Below, one piece after another: positions 1 through 5,797 of a stretch of 16,562 nucleotides of DNA. The notes under the pieces are model-generated. The model searched no databases. It had not been told where the DNA came from and saw only the letters and a program-made list of their open reading frames with translations. The position numbers and the translations under genes were made by a program. Within the stretch, counting starts at the first letter, position 1. Each line of letters opens with the position of its first letter. The stretch comes from CAVBBU01 sp963593765 (lineage in GTDB: Bacteria > Bacillota > Clostridia > Lachnospirales > Lachnospiraceae). The stretch covers positions 1 to 16,562 of the forward strand of contig CAVBBU010000038.1 of NCBI GenBank assembly GCA_963593765.1, in the 5' to 3' direction.

Positions 1-16
1 ATCGCATAAAATAACT

Positions 17-922
17 ATGAAAATTCTTAGCTTTGGATCATTAAACCTAGATAAGGTATATGCCGTGCCGCACTTTGTACAGCCTGGTGAAACACTCTCT
101 TCTAATTCTTTAGTAGAGCACTGTGGTGGCAAGGGGCTTAATCAGTCTATAGCTCTTGCTAGAGCTGGTGCAAGTGTCTACCACGCAGGATGCGTTGGCG
201 AGCAGGATGGGCAGCCTCTTCTTGATATTCTTAAAAGCAGCGGCGCTGATACAAGCCTCATCCAAAGGCTTTCGTGCCCTAGCGGACATGCTATAATTCA
301 GGTTAATGAAGCTGGACAAAACTGCATTATCCTATATGGTGGTGCAAACAAACAGATAAGTAAAGAACAAATAGACAGTGCCTTAGCCGAATTTTCTGCA
401 GGCGATATGATTGTTTTACAAAATGAAATCAATTCACTTCAATATATAATGGAGCAGGCTGCAAAAAAAGAAATGCAGATAGTTTTTAATCCGTCTCCCA
501 TGACCCCAGAGCTTCTTAATCTGCCGCTTGAGCTTGTAAGCTATTTTCTTCTAAATGAAATAGAGGCACAGGCTATCTGCGGAAGTGATATTCCGGAATC
601 CGAATGTGCCGCTGCTTTAGTTAAGAGCTTTCCTAATTCTCATGTTGTTGTTACTCTAGGGAGTAAGGGCTGCATATATGCAGATAAAAATCAAACTATG
701 TCCTGTCCTGCATGCACTGTTCATGCAGTAGATACCACCGCAGCAGGAGATACCTTTACAGGATATTTTACTGCTCGCATTGCTGACGGCGCAGATATAT
801 CAAATGCACTAAAGGAAGCAACTATTGCAGCTGCCATCGCAGTTACAAGATGCGGTGCTGCCCCGAGTATTCCAACGCTTAGTGAGGTGAAGGATTTTGC
901 CAGCAAGTATTTTACTTCATAG
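17..922 (+). CDS. rbsK: PfkB/ribokinase-family sugar kinase
   Basis: The 301-residue protein has the length and layout of ribokinase, a cytoplasmic enzyme that phosphorylates D-ribose with ATP so that it can enter the pentose phosphate pathway. Visible marks are the N-terminal GSLNLD strand and PGET (residues 23-26), the first PfkB signature GGKGLNQSIALARAGA (37-52), NPSP (158-161), and the second signature DTTAAGD (239-245), whose last Asp is the catalytic base of the family. The ending GAAPSIPT matches the ribokinase branch, where this part helps form the monovalent cation site. The ATG is the only sensible start because GSLNLD must be near the N-terminus. No ribosome binding site is visible in the 16 bases before it. 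No ribose transporter or regulator is in view, so another furanose or a nucleoside could be the substrate. Family is certain; ribose specificity is inferred. Confidence 0.85.
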   Translation: MKILSFGSLNLDKVYAVPHFVQPGETLSSNSLVEHCGGKGLNQSIALARAGASVYHAGCVGEQDGQPLLDILKSSGADTSLIQRLSCPSGHAIIQVNEAGQNCIILYGGANKQISKEQIDSALAEFSAGDMIVLQNEINSLQYIMEQAAKKEMQIVFNPSPMTPELLNLPLELVSYFLLNEIEAQAICGSDIPESECAAALVKSFPNSHVVVTLGSKGCIYADKNQTMSCPACTVHAVDTTAAGDTFTGYFTARIADGADISNALKEATIAAAIAVTRCGAAPSIPTLSEVKDFASKYFTS

Positions 923-948
923 AATATGTTTTCCCATGAGCCAAAAAG

Positions 949-978
949 CAAACCATAACTCTTATGGTTTGTTTTTTT
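949..978. terminator. Bidirectional rho-independent terminator
   Basis: A perfect 10-bp stem (949-958 with 962-971) closes a 3-base loop and is followed by seven T on the plus strand. On the minus strand the same stem is followed by CTTTTTGG. It lies between the convergent ends of the sugar kinase and the GNAT gene, and its T run overlaps the GNAT stop codon, so it probably ends transcription from both sides. Confidence 0.85.
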
Positions 979-1468
979 AACACTCCTCTACCACCATCTC
1001 ATATGCTATCCTAGGCGAGCCGTCCTCTACATATATAATTCCGCATTTTTTAAAGCCACATTTTTCTATAAGGTGTTGCATTACCTTATTATCCATGTGG
1101 GTGTCTATGCGAAGATGGCTTATTTTGCTAGAGGCATATTCTACTACTCTTTTTAATATTCCATGGCAGCTACCGTCGCTTGCAACTCTATGTATAGCTG
1201 CATATGGCTTATCGGATATCCAGCCGCCATCCTCTATATACGAATATGTCGGATCATCGCCCATAATAAATGCAAACACCGCACATATACATCCATTTTC
1301 CTCTGCAACATATAGGTTGCCATCCTTTATATCATCGGCAAGCATATCCCTTGGGGGGAAATTATCTCCCCACTGAGTTGGATTTCCTGTCGCCTTCATA
1401 AATTCTCTTGCAGTCGCATATATCCTCAAAATCTCGTCTAAGTCTTTGTTTGTCGCTTTTCTTATCAT
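977..1468 (-). CDS. GNAT family N-acetyltransferase
   Basis: This 163-residue protein is a single GNAT domain, which transfers acetyl from acetyl-CoA to an amine. It opens with the typical MIRKATNKDLDEILRIYATA strand and helix, has the central strand YVAEENGCICAVFAFIMG (about 53-70), the acetyl-CoA region beginning IHRVA (92-96), and the closing part RIDTH..N..MQ..IEKCGFKKCGIIYV (about 120-147). The usual Q/RxxGxG/A loop is loosely kept (around SDGSCHGI). A good ribosome binding site (AAGGTGGAG) precedes the ATG. It starts 17 bases after the HepT-like gene on the same strand and is followed by the terminator, so it is probably the third gene of the toxin-antitoxin transcript. The substrate is unknown; nothing shows that it takes part in toxin control. 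Confidence 0.85.
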   Translation of the reverse strand: MIRKATNKDLDEILRIYATAREFMKATGNPTQWGDNFPPRDMLADDIKDGNLYVAEENGCICAVFAFIMGDDPTYSYIEDGGWISDKPYAAIHRVASDGSCHGILKRVVEYASSKISHLRIDTHMDNKVMQHLIEKCGFKKCGIIYVEDGSPRIAYEMVVEEC

Positions 1469-1485
1469 ATCTCATCGCTCCACCT

Positions 1486-1809
1486 TTACATCATATTCCT
1501 AAGCTCAGGTATATCTTTTGTTAATGTTTCATATACAATATTCAAATCAACATTGCCATAATCATGCACTATTCTATTCCTAAGTCCGTACATTGCATCC
1601 CATGGAATATTTGCTCTGCCATGCTTATATTCATTGCTTAATTTCTTTGAATTTTCTGATATCTGAATCATTCTAAATAACATAGAATCAAGTAATATTT
1701 CATTTGAGTTCAATTCCTCGGCAGAGGTACCCCTCATATGTTCCACTATAAATTCAAGATCATTTTTTATTTTTTGAACATAATACTCATCATTTTTTAT
1801 ATTATCCAT
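1486..1809 (-). CDS. HepT-like HEPN ribonuclease toxin (DUF86)
   Basis: This small helical protein belongs to the HEPN/HepT (DUF86) family, the toxin half of MNT-HEPN modules, which in studied members cuts RNA. The diagnostic motif RX4-6HXY is exact: RNRIVHDY near the C-terminus (R82, H87, Y89 when counted from an upstream ATG at 1824). In studied MntA-HepT pairs the motif tyrosine is AMPylated by the antitoxin, which silences the RNase. I place the start at the ATG at 1809, which overlaps the antitoxin stop as ATGGATAA and gives 107 residues. The alternative ATG at 1824 gives 112 residues. Neither has a clear ribosome binding site, so translational coupling to the antitoxin is likely. All catalytic residues are present, so the toxin looks functional. 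Family is certain; activity is inferred. Confidence 0.9.
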   Translation of the reverse strand: MDNIKNDEYYVQKIKNDLEFIVEHMRGTSAEELNSNEILLDSMLFRMIQISENSKKLSNEYKHGRANIPWDAMYGLRNRIVHDYGNVDLNIVYETLTKDIPELRNMM

Positions 1810-2275
1810 ATATCTTAATCCCATCTCTTAGTACTTCTCGCATCAGCTCTATGTTGCCATCTAATTGCTTTAAATCTAAGATATCTACTTTCTTTTTTAA
1901 TGCAGTGCGTAATTTTTCAACAAGCCCATAATACTTAAGTCCTTTTACCTTTGTGCTTATCAAAAGATCTACATCGCTATTTTCTTTTGCCTTATTCTTA
2001 GCATATGATCCAAATAGATAGCAAAATTCCACATTATAATCTTCAAAAACCTTCTCACAGCGTTCCTTTATATATTCAACATCAACTATGCCTTGCTCCT
2101 CATTAATAGGATTTAATTGCGACAGCTGATCGAATATGTATTTGTATTTAATGCTGTCCTTTTTATCTTCATCATTTTCATAAGACTTATACGAGCGTAG
2201 CGATACTCCAACAAGCTCTGCCACCTGCTGCTGCGTTAGATTTTTTTCTTTTCGCAATTCTTTTAAATTATTCAT
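1802..2275 (-). CDS. XRE helix-turn-helix fused to MntA-type nucleotidyltransferase antitoxin
   Basis: This 157-residue protein joins two domains. Residues 1-35 form an XRE/Cro-type helix-turn-helix (LRKEKNLTQQQVAELVGVSL). Residues about 67-157 form a minimal nucleotidyltransferase (MNT): the motif GSX10DXD is exact (G89, S90, D101, D103), with the third metal-ligand Asp in VDILDL (D131). The family antitoxin uses ATP to AMPylate HepT at its HXY tyrosine. All three acidic residues are kept, so activity is expected. The gene is first in its unit, overlaps the toxin gene by 8 bases, and has a good ribosome binding site (AGAGG, 6 bases before the ATG). The DNA-binding domain together with two operator-like palindromes in its own promoter predicts autorepression, so one polypeptide would handle both transcription control and toxin silencing. 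Confidence 0.9.
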   Translation of the reverse strand: MNNLKELRKEKNLTQQQVAELVGVSLRSYKSYENDEDKKDSIKYKYIFDQLSQLNPINEEQGIVDVEYIKERCEKVFEDYNVEFCYLFGSYAKNKAKENSDVDLLISTKVKGLKYYGLVEKLRTALKKKVDILDLKQLDGNIELMREVLRDGIKIYG

Positions 2276-2292
2276 ATTGCACCTCTACGGAT

Positions 2293-2321
2293 ATTATAGT
2301 GCATATTTTGCACTATGGCAA
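2293..2321 (-). promoter_or_regulatory. Promoter of the toxin-antitoxin unit
   Basis: Read on the minus strand, TTGCCA (2321-2316) and a perfect TATAAT (2298-2293) are separated by exactly 17 bases. The -10 box ends 17 bases before the antitoxin ATG, leaving a leader of roughly a dozen bases that carries AGAGG. This is the clearest sigma-A-type promoter in the window. Confidence 0.85.
2296..2316. promoter_or_regulatory. Operator 1: inverted repeat inside promoter spacer
   Basis: Perfect 8-bp arms (2296-2303 and 2309-2316) flank 5 bases; the core is AGTGCATATTTTGCACT (2298-2314). It fills the spacer of the antitoxin promoter and touches both boxes, so a bound dimer would block RNA polymerase. 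The likely binder is the antitoxin's own XRE domain; this is inferred. Confidence 0.75.
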
Positions 2322-2325
2322 TATC

Positions 2326-2350
2326 TAAAAGTGCGTATTTTGCACTTTTA
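2326..2350. promoter_or_regulatory. Operator 2: second copy of the inverted repeat
   Basis: Perfect 9-bp arms (2326-2334 and 2342-2350) flank 7 bases; the core AGTGCGTATTTTGCACT (2330-2346) differs from operator 1 by one base. The cores are 32 bases apart, about three helical turns, so two dimers would sit on the same DNA face and could bind cooperatively. It lies just upstream of the -35 box. Confidence 0.75.
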
Positions 2351-2441
2351 TAGCGCACAGGGTGCACCACCTTACCCAACCAAAAAATCTAACCCACGTC
2401 GTCTATCTCTATCCATTCTCTCTATCCGCCTACCCTCCATC

Positions 2442-3674
2442 TCACCTCTTTATCAGCACCACCGTCAGGTCATTCACATTCGTTCCTGTCGGGCCTGTCA
2501 TTATAAGACCATCGCACTGCCTTAGTGCATTATAGGCATCATTTTCCAAAAGAGTTTTTTCTATGCTTATATTCCTTTCTCTTAATCTAGCCGCTGAATT
2601 TTCATCCACATATCCGCCTGCTGCATCCGTCGGCCCGTCTGTTCCGTCGCTACCTACGCTAAATACAGCAGTATCCTTAAGTCCATCTATCCCTGCGGCA
2701 GCACTTAAGGCTATCTCCTGATTTCTTCCGCCAAGCCCATTTCCTGTTAGGCGAACTACTGTCTCGCCGCCACATATATATGCTACAGATTTTCCCTCGC
2801 CTTGATGATCCCTGGCTATAGCCGATAGCATGCTCCCAGCCTCTCTTGCCTCGCAGCAAAGGCTTGCTGTTAAAAATCTAGGCTCATAGCCAAGCCTTAT
2901 ACATTCTGCACTTGCCGCCTTACAAAGCTGCCTTACGCTTCCTGTTATAACTGTCGTCACATTACTAAGAGCCTTTGGTGTTTCAAGCTCCATGCACCTA
3001 GCTGCATCTTCCGAAAGCTTAATTTCGTATTTTTTTATGATAGCCTTTGCAGCCTCGCATGTAGAGCTATCTGGATATGCAATGCCTGATGCTATCATAT
3101 CAAGCGGATCTCCGATTATATCCGAAAGAACTATAGAATATACCCTTGCCGGCTTGCAAGCTAATGCAAATCTACCACCCTTTACATTAGAAAGTCTTTT
3201 TCTTATAGTATTCATCTCGACTATGTCTGCTCCGCAGGCTAATAGCTGTCTTGTAATATCTTGAAGCTCATCGCCGGAAACCGCAGGACTTTCAAAAAGT
3301 GCTGAGCCTCCGCCTGATATAAGAAGTATCACGTCATCATCTGCATTAAGATTCTTTACCATATCAAGTGCTTTTTTTGTACTGCTAAATGAATTATCAT
3401 CAGGCACGGGATGCCCTGCCTCAAAGCACTTCATATGCGGTATATCGCAAGGCACATGTCCGTACTTCGTTATAACTATGCCATCAGAAATTTTATCTCC
3501 GAGCTTTATGCTTGCGGCATTTGCCATCTGCCACGCTGCCTTACCAAGTGCAATCACTATAAGCCTTCCGCCAGATGGCACAAAGCCCTCTAATGCCCTT
3601 TTAACTGCATTGTCCGGTAGTGCAGCATTAATCGCTGCCTTTATTATTTTATTTGCATCCTCTCTTATCGACAT
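2442..3674 (-). CDS. Glycerate 2-kinase, MOFRL/DUF4147 family
   Basis: This cytoplasmic kinase is expected to convert D-glycerate to 2-phosphoglycerate with ATP, feeding glycerate (from serine, glyoxylate or sugar-acid breakdown) into glycolysis. Family marks over 410 residues are GKAAW (44-48), the Gly-rich loop SGGGSALFE (120-128), TIRKRLSNVKGGRFA (156-170), SDIIGDPLDMIASG (184-197), GNGLGGRNQE (311-320), SDGTDGPTDAAGG (342-354) and the terminal TGPTGTNVNDL (393-403). The N-terminal part is the DUF4147 domain and the C-terminal part the MOFRL domain. I chose the ATG at 3674 because AGGAGA lies just before it. A longer reading from 3710 would overlap the upstream gene by 28 bases and lacks a good site. 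It lies 8 bases after the PAT-like gene, so the two are co-transcribed. No terminator is obvious after its stop. Confidence 0.9.
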   Translation of the reverse strand: MSIREDANKIIKAAINAALPDNAVKRALEGFVPSGGRLIVIALGKAAWQMANAASIKLGDKISDGIVITKYGHVPCDIPHMKCFEAGHPVPDDNSFSSTKKALDMVKNLNADDDVILLISGGGSALFESPAVSGDELQDITRQLLACGADIVEMNTIRKRLSNVKGGRFALACKPARVYSIVLSDIIGDPLDMIASGIAYPDSSTCEAAKAIIKKYEIKLSEDAARCMELETPKALSNVTTVITGSVRQLCKAASAECIRLGYEPRFLTASLCCEAREAGSMLSAIARDHQGEGKSVAYICGGETVVRLTGNGLGGRNQEIALSAAAGIDGLKDTAVFSVGSDGTDGPTDAAGGYVDENSAARLRERNISIEKTLLENDAYNALRQCDGLIMTGPTGTNVNDLTVVLIKR

Positions 3675-3682
3675 GCCATCTC

Positions 3683-4207
3683 CTACTTTTCTATTAGCTT
3701 TTCCATCCATACCATATCATACCATCTATCAAACTTATATCCGCATTTGTGAAATCTGCCTATCAGCTTATATCCCATATGCTCATGAAACCTAACGCTG
3801 TCATAATTTAGATATTCATCCTCCTTTTCACTAGGATATGCAATGCATGCATACAAATTTCTAATGCCCATATCCGCAAGCTGTTTTTCTATATCCTCAT
3901 ACAGCCTACGCCCTATGCCGCCTCTTTTAAAATTCCTATCTACATATATAGACAGCTCTACCGAATACTTGTATGCCTCTCTGTCCTTTAGCTTTCCTGC
4001 ATATGCGTAGCCGACTACATTGCCCTCTTTTTCTAAAACAATATATGGGAAATGCCTAAGCGTTTCCGCAATTCTTTCCCTAAATTCCAAAACCGAGGGC
4101 GTAGTATATTCAAATGTAATCGCCGTGCTAGTTACATAGTAATCATATATTTTTAAAATGCTCTCTGCATCATTTTCAGTTGCAGCTCTGATAATTAGAT
4201 TGTCCAT
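3683..4207 (-). CDS. GNAT acetyltransferase, phosphinothricin acetyltransferase-like
   Basis: The 174-residue protein is a single GNAT domain of the Pat/Bar/YncA branch, whose members acetylate amino-acid-like compounds such as phosphinothricin or methionine sulfoximine and sulfone. Branch marks are IYDYYVTSTAITFEYTTPS (about 20-38), VVGYAYAGKLKDREAYKYSVELSIYVD (64-90), the acetyl-CoA loop KRGGIGRRLYEDIE (94-107), and the tail GRFHKCGYKFDRWYDMVWME (150-169), which parallels the Pat ending GTFHxVGYKFGRW. AAGGAG precedes the ATG by 4 bases. It is the first gene of a leftward pair with glycerate kinase, whose ribosome binding site overlaps this gene's stop codon. Chromosomal members are usually metabolic or detoxifying enzymes, so herbicide or antibiotic resistance should not be assumed. 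Confidence 0.87.
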   Translation of the reverse strand: MDNLIIRAATENDAESILKIYDYYVTSTAITFEYTTPSVLEFRERIAETLRHFPYIVLEKEGNVVGYAYAGKLKDREAYKYSVELSIYVDRNFKRGGIGRRLYEDIEKQLADMGIRNLYACIAYPSEKEDEYLNYDSVRFHEHMGYKLIGRFHKCGYKFDRWYDMVWMEKLIEK

Positions 4208-4463
4208 AATGCTCCTTAATTATAGCCTTTTTAATTTTTCGTGTTTTGTTCCCTTTAATATGTTGATTTTGCGTTATTTTTTTCTTTAATTCAAGTATTT
4301 GGCGGATTTTTTTTAGTGTATTTGGCGACTTCTGCCGGATTTTCGCTAGGGCAGCTGTTTTGCCCCAATTTTCCCTTATTTAGCGAAAAATTAGTGCATT
4401 TCCCAGTTTTTTGGAGTATAATTTACTAAGTATAGGTCCTACGCTATCGAAAGGAGACTGTAT
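4208..4463. other. Divergent intergenic region
   Basis: These 256 T-rich bases separate the leftward PAT-like gene from the rightward SH3b/ATPase cluster and hold no credible gene. A 10-bp direct repeat GTATTTGGCG occurs at 4295-4304 and 4318-4327. A small hairpin (GGGCA 4349-4353 with TGCCC 4361-4365) lies between the repeats and the rightward promoter. No convincing -35 box was found for the leftward gene. Confidence 0.6.
4395..4422 (+). promoter_or_regulatory. Candidate promoter of the SH3b/V-ATPase cluster
   Basis: A perfect TATAAT (4417-4422) follows a weak -35 match TGCATT (4395-4400) with a 16-base spacer. It lies 41 bases before the first ATG, which has a good ribosome binding site AAGGAG (4451-4456). 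The -10 box is convincing; the -35 is poor, so an activator or a different -35 is possible. Confidence 0.5.
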
Positions 4464-5420
4464 ATGGCAGCTAATGACGGAAGCGGTAATTGGGTACTCA
4501 TACAAAGAGGTGTACGAGATACCGAAAAGCTTATAGGTCAAAAGCAATATAACCTTGCTATGATTAAGGCTCGTCAAACCCTAGAGTATATGGTTAAGAC
4601 TCTAGCAGAGCTTTATAATGTAGAAGGCGGTGACCTTATAGACATCATAGACAATTTATATAAGGGAAGGTATATTTCTAAGACTACCTGCGAGCACTAT
4701 CATAAGATACGTATGATAGGCAACAAGGCAGCACATGATGGAGATGACAATGCGTACAATGCAAGCAGTGCCTACCATCTTTTAAGTCAAGAGGTATATA
4801 CCTTTGCAAGTGATGTAGGAAGCAAAAAAATCGCAAGAAGCTCTGCAAGAAGAAGCAGCTCTGGAAATGCCAGAAGGCGAAGCGGCAAAAGAAAGTCAAA
4901 AAGAAGAGGCGGCATTGACCCTTATCTTTTGTTAAAGCTTATTATTCCTGTACTTATTATTATTCTTATAATTGCTATTATTAAGCTTTTCTCAGGAGAT
5001 AAAAAACAGCCAGAGCCTACCACAGAGGCAACCGTTGCAACCATAGAAACTATGGCTGTTACTACTACGGCAGCTCCTACTACCGAAGCACCAAGGCTTA
5101 TATATACTACTAATTCAAGGCTTAATGTTCGCTCCGCTCCTAGCACGGACGGAGATCTGATAACGACTCTTGATTTAGGAGTTGAGGTAGACTATATAAA
5201 GGCTTATGATGACGACTGGGCTGTTATCGACTATGATGGCGGCGAGGCTTATGTATCTAGCCAGTACCTTACTGTAAGCAACGAGGGCGACTCATCAAGC
5301 GAGGGCTCTGCCGGCACTACCACAGGTACAGGCACCGGCACAAGCACAGGCACTACCACAACCGAAGCAACCAGTGCCGAGCGCTCGAACGAGGCTCTGC
5401 TTGATAATACTCAACAATAG
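4464..5420 (+). CDS. DUF4145-like / single-TM / SH3b membrane protein
   Basis: The 318-residue protein has four parts. Residues about 12-118 resemble the helical DUF4145 domain (conserved-type stretch RMIGNKAAHDGDDNAYNASS, 83-102). Residues 121-149 are very rich in Arg, Lys and Ser. Residues 152-176 form one strongly hydrophobic membrane helix. After a Thr/Pro/Glu linker (183-210), residues 213-271 form a bacterial SH3b domain (SRLNVRSAPSTDGDLITTLD), followed by a Gly/Thr/Ser-rich tail. The basic stretch before the helix predicts DUF4145 inside the cell and SH3b outside, where such domains commonly contact the cell wall. There is no enzyme motif. It precedes the V/A-ATPase genes by 62 bases on the same strand and may share their transcript. 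A role in anchoring or sensing for the ATPase is a guess; it could also be an unrelated envelope protein. Confidence 0.8.
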   Translation: MAANDGSGNWVLIQRGVRDTEKLIGQKQYNLAMIKARQTLEYMVKTLAELYNVEGGDLIDIIDNLYKGRYISKTTCEHYHKIRMIGNKAAHDGDDNAYNASSAYHLLSQEVYTFASDVGSKKIARSSARRSSSGNARRRSGKRKSKRRGGIDPYLLLKLIIPVLIIILIIAIIKLFSGDKKQPEPTTEATVATIETMAVTTTAAPTTEAPRLIYTTNSRLNVRSAPSTDGDLITTLDLGVEVDYIKAYDDDWAVIDYDGGEAYVSSQYLTVSNEGDSSSEGSAGTTTGTGTGTSTGTTTTEATSAERSNEALLDNTQQ

Positions 5421-5428
5421 AATATACA
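5401..5428 (+). promoter_or_regulatory. Candidate internal promoter before the ATPase genes
   Basis: TTGATA (5401-5406) and TATACA (5423-5428) are separated by 16 bases. The boxes straddle the stop codon of the SH3b gene and point at the ATPase genes. A transcript from here would start around 5435, at the foot of the following hairpin. It is a plausible sigma-A match but could be chance in AT-rich DNA. Confidence 0.4.
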
Positions 5429-5436
5429 AATATGCT

Positions 5437-5464
5437 AAGGCGTGGCAAGCGATTGCTATGCCTT
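5437..5464 (+). promoter_or_regulatory. GCGA-capped hairpin before the ATPase genes
   Basis: A 12-bp RNA stem (5437-5448 with 5453-5464) with two G-U pairs is closed by the tetraloop GCGA, a member of the stable GNRA class. Only a short T run (5463-5466) follows, so it is at most a weak terminator. It ends 6 bases before the ribosome binding site of the next gene. It could be an attenuator, a processing point, or a protective 5' stem if the candidate promoter at 5401-5428 is used. Confidence 0.55.
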
Positions 5465-5482
5465 TTATTACGGAGGTAAAAC

Positions 5483-5794
5483 ATGCAGGAAATTATTACA
5501 AAGCTATCTAAGATAGAAGAAAGCTCTGCTAATGTTATGGACAATGCCAACCAAAAAAAGAAGCAGCTAGCCGAAGATTATAACAATAAAACAAAAAGCT
5601 TTGATGATGAGCTTTTAGCTGAAACAACTTCAAAGACAGATGAGCTTAAAAAAAAGCTAAAGGCAGATGTTGATTCAAAGCTAGAGCTTCTTAGGAAGCA
5701 GCACGCAAGTGCTATTAATAAGCTGCAGGATGAATATAATAATAACCACGATAGGCTGTCGCAGGATATATTTAATAGCATAATAAAGGAGTAG
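5483..5794 (+). CDS. V/A-type ATPase peripheral stalk subunit G/H
   Basis: This 103-residue, highly charged protein is predicted to be almost entirely coiled coil (Lys, Glu, Asp and Ala rich, from about residue 5 to 95) and has no Cys. This fits the small stalk subunit called G in archaeal/Thermus nomenclature, H in many bacterial annotations and NtpF in Enterococcus. It pairs lengthwise with subunit E to form the peripheral stator stalks that keep the A3B3 head from turning with the rotor. Sequence alone is weak because coiled coils look alike; the call rests on length and its place as first gene of the ATPase run. A strong site (CGGAGGT) precedes the ATG. The gap to subunit C is 3 bases, and the ribosome binding site of C overlaps its stop codon. 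Confidence 0.75.
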   Translation: MQEIITKLSKIEESSANVMDNANQKKKQLAEDYNNKTKSFDDELLAETTSKTDELKKKLKADVDSKLELLRKQHASAINKLQDEYNNNHDRLSQDIFNSIIKE

Positions 5795-5797
5795 CCT

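Noticed and set aside
83..91. DUF4145 part of the SH3b protein as an active HEPN RNase (protein residues 83-91)
   Set aside because: R83 and H91 are seven residues apart, outside the RX4-6H spacing, and no HXY tyrosine follows, so RNase activity is not supported. The coordinates given here are residue numbers within the gene at 4464-5420.
2353..2370. Third operator copy around GGTGCACC
   Set aside because: The half-sites are in the opposite order and the AT core is missing, so it does not match the two true repeats.
3675..3710. Longer start (3710) for glycerate kinase
   Set aside because: It would overlap the upstream gene by 28 bases, lacks a good ribosome binding site, and adds 12 residues unlike the family; AGGAGA precedes the ATG at 3674.
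4219..4224. TATAAT on the minus strand as promoter of the PAT-like gene
   Set aside because: A start from it would fall on the ribosome binding site, and no -35 box lies 16-18 bases upstream.
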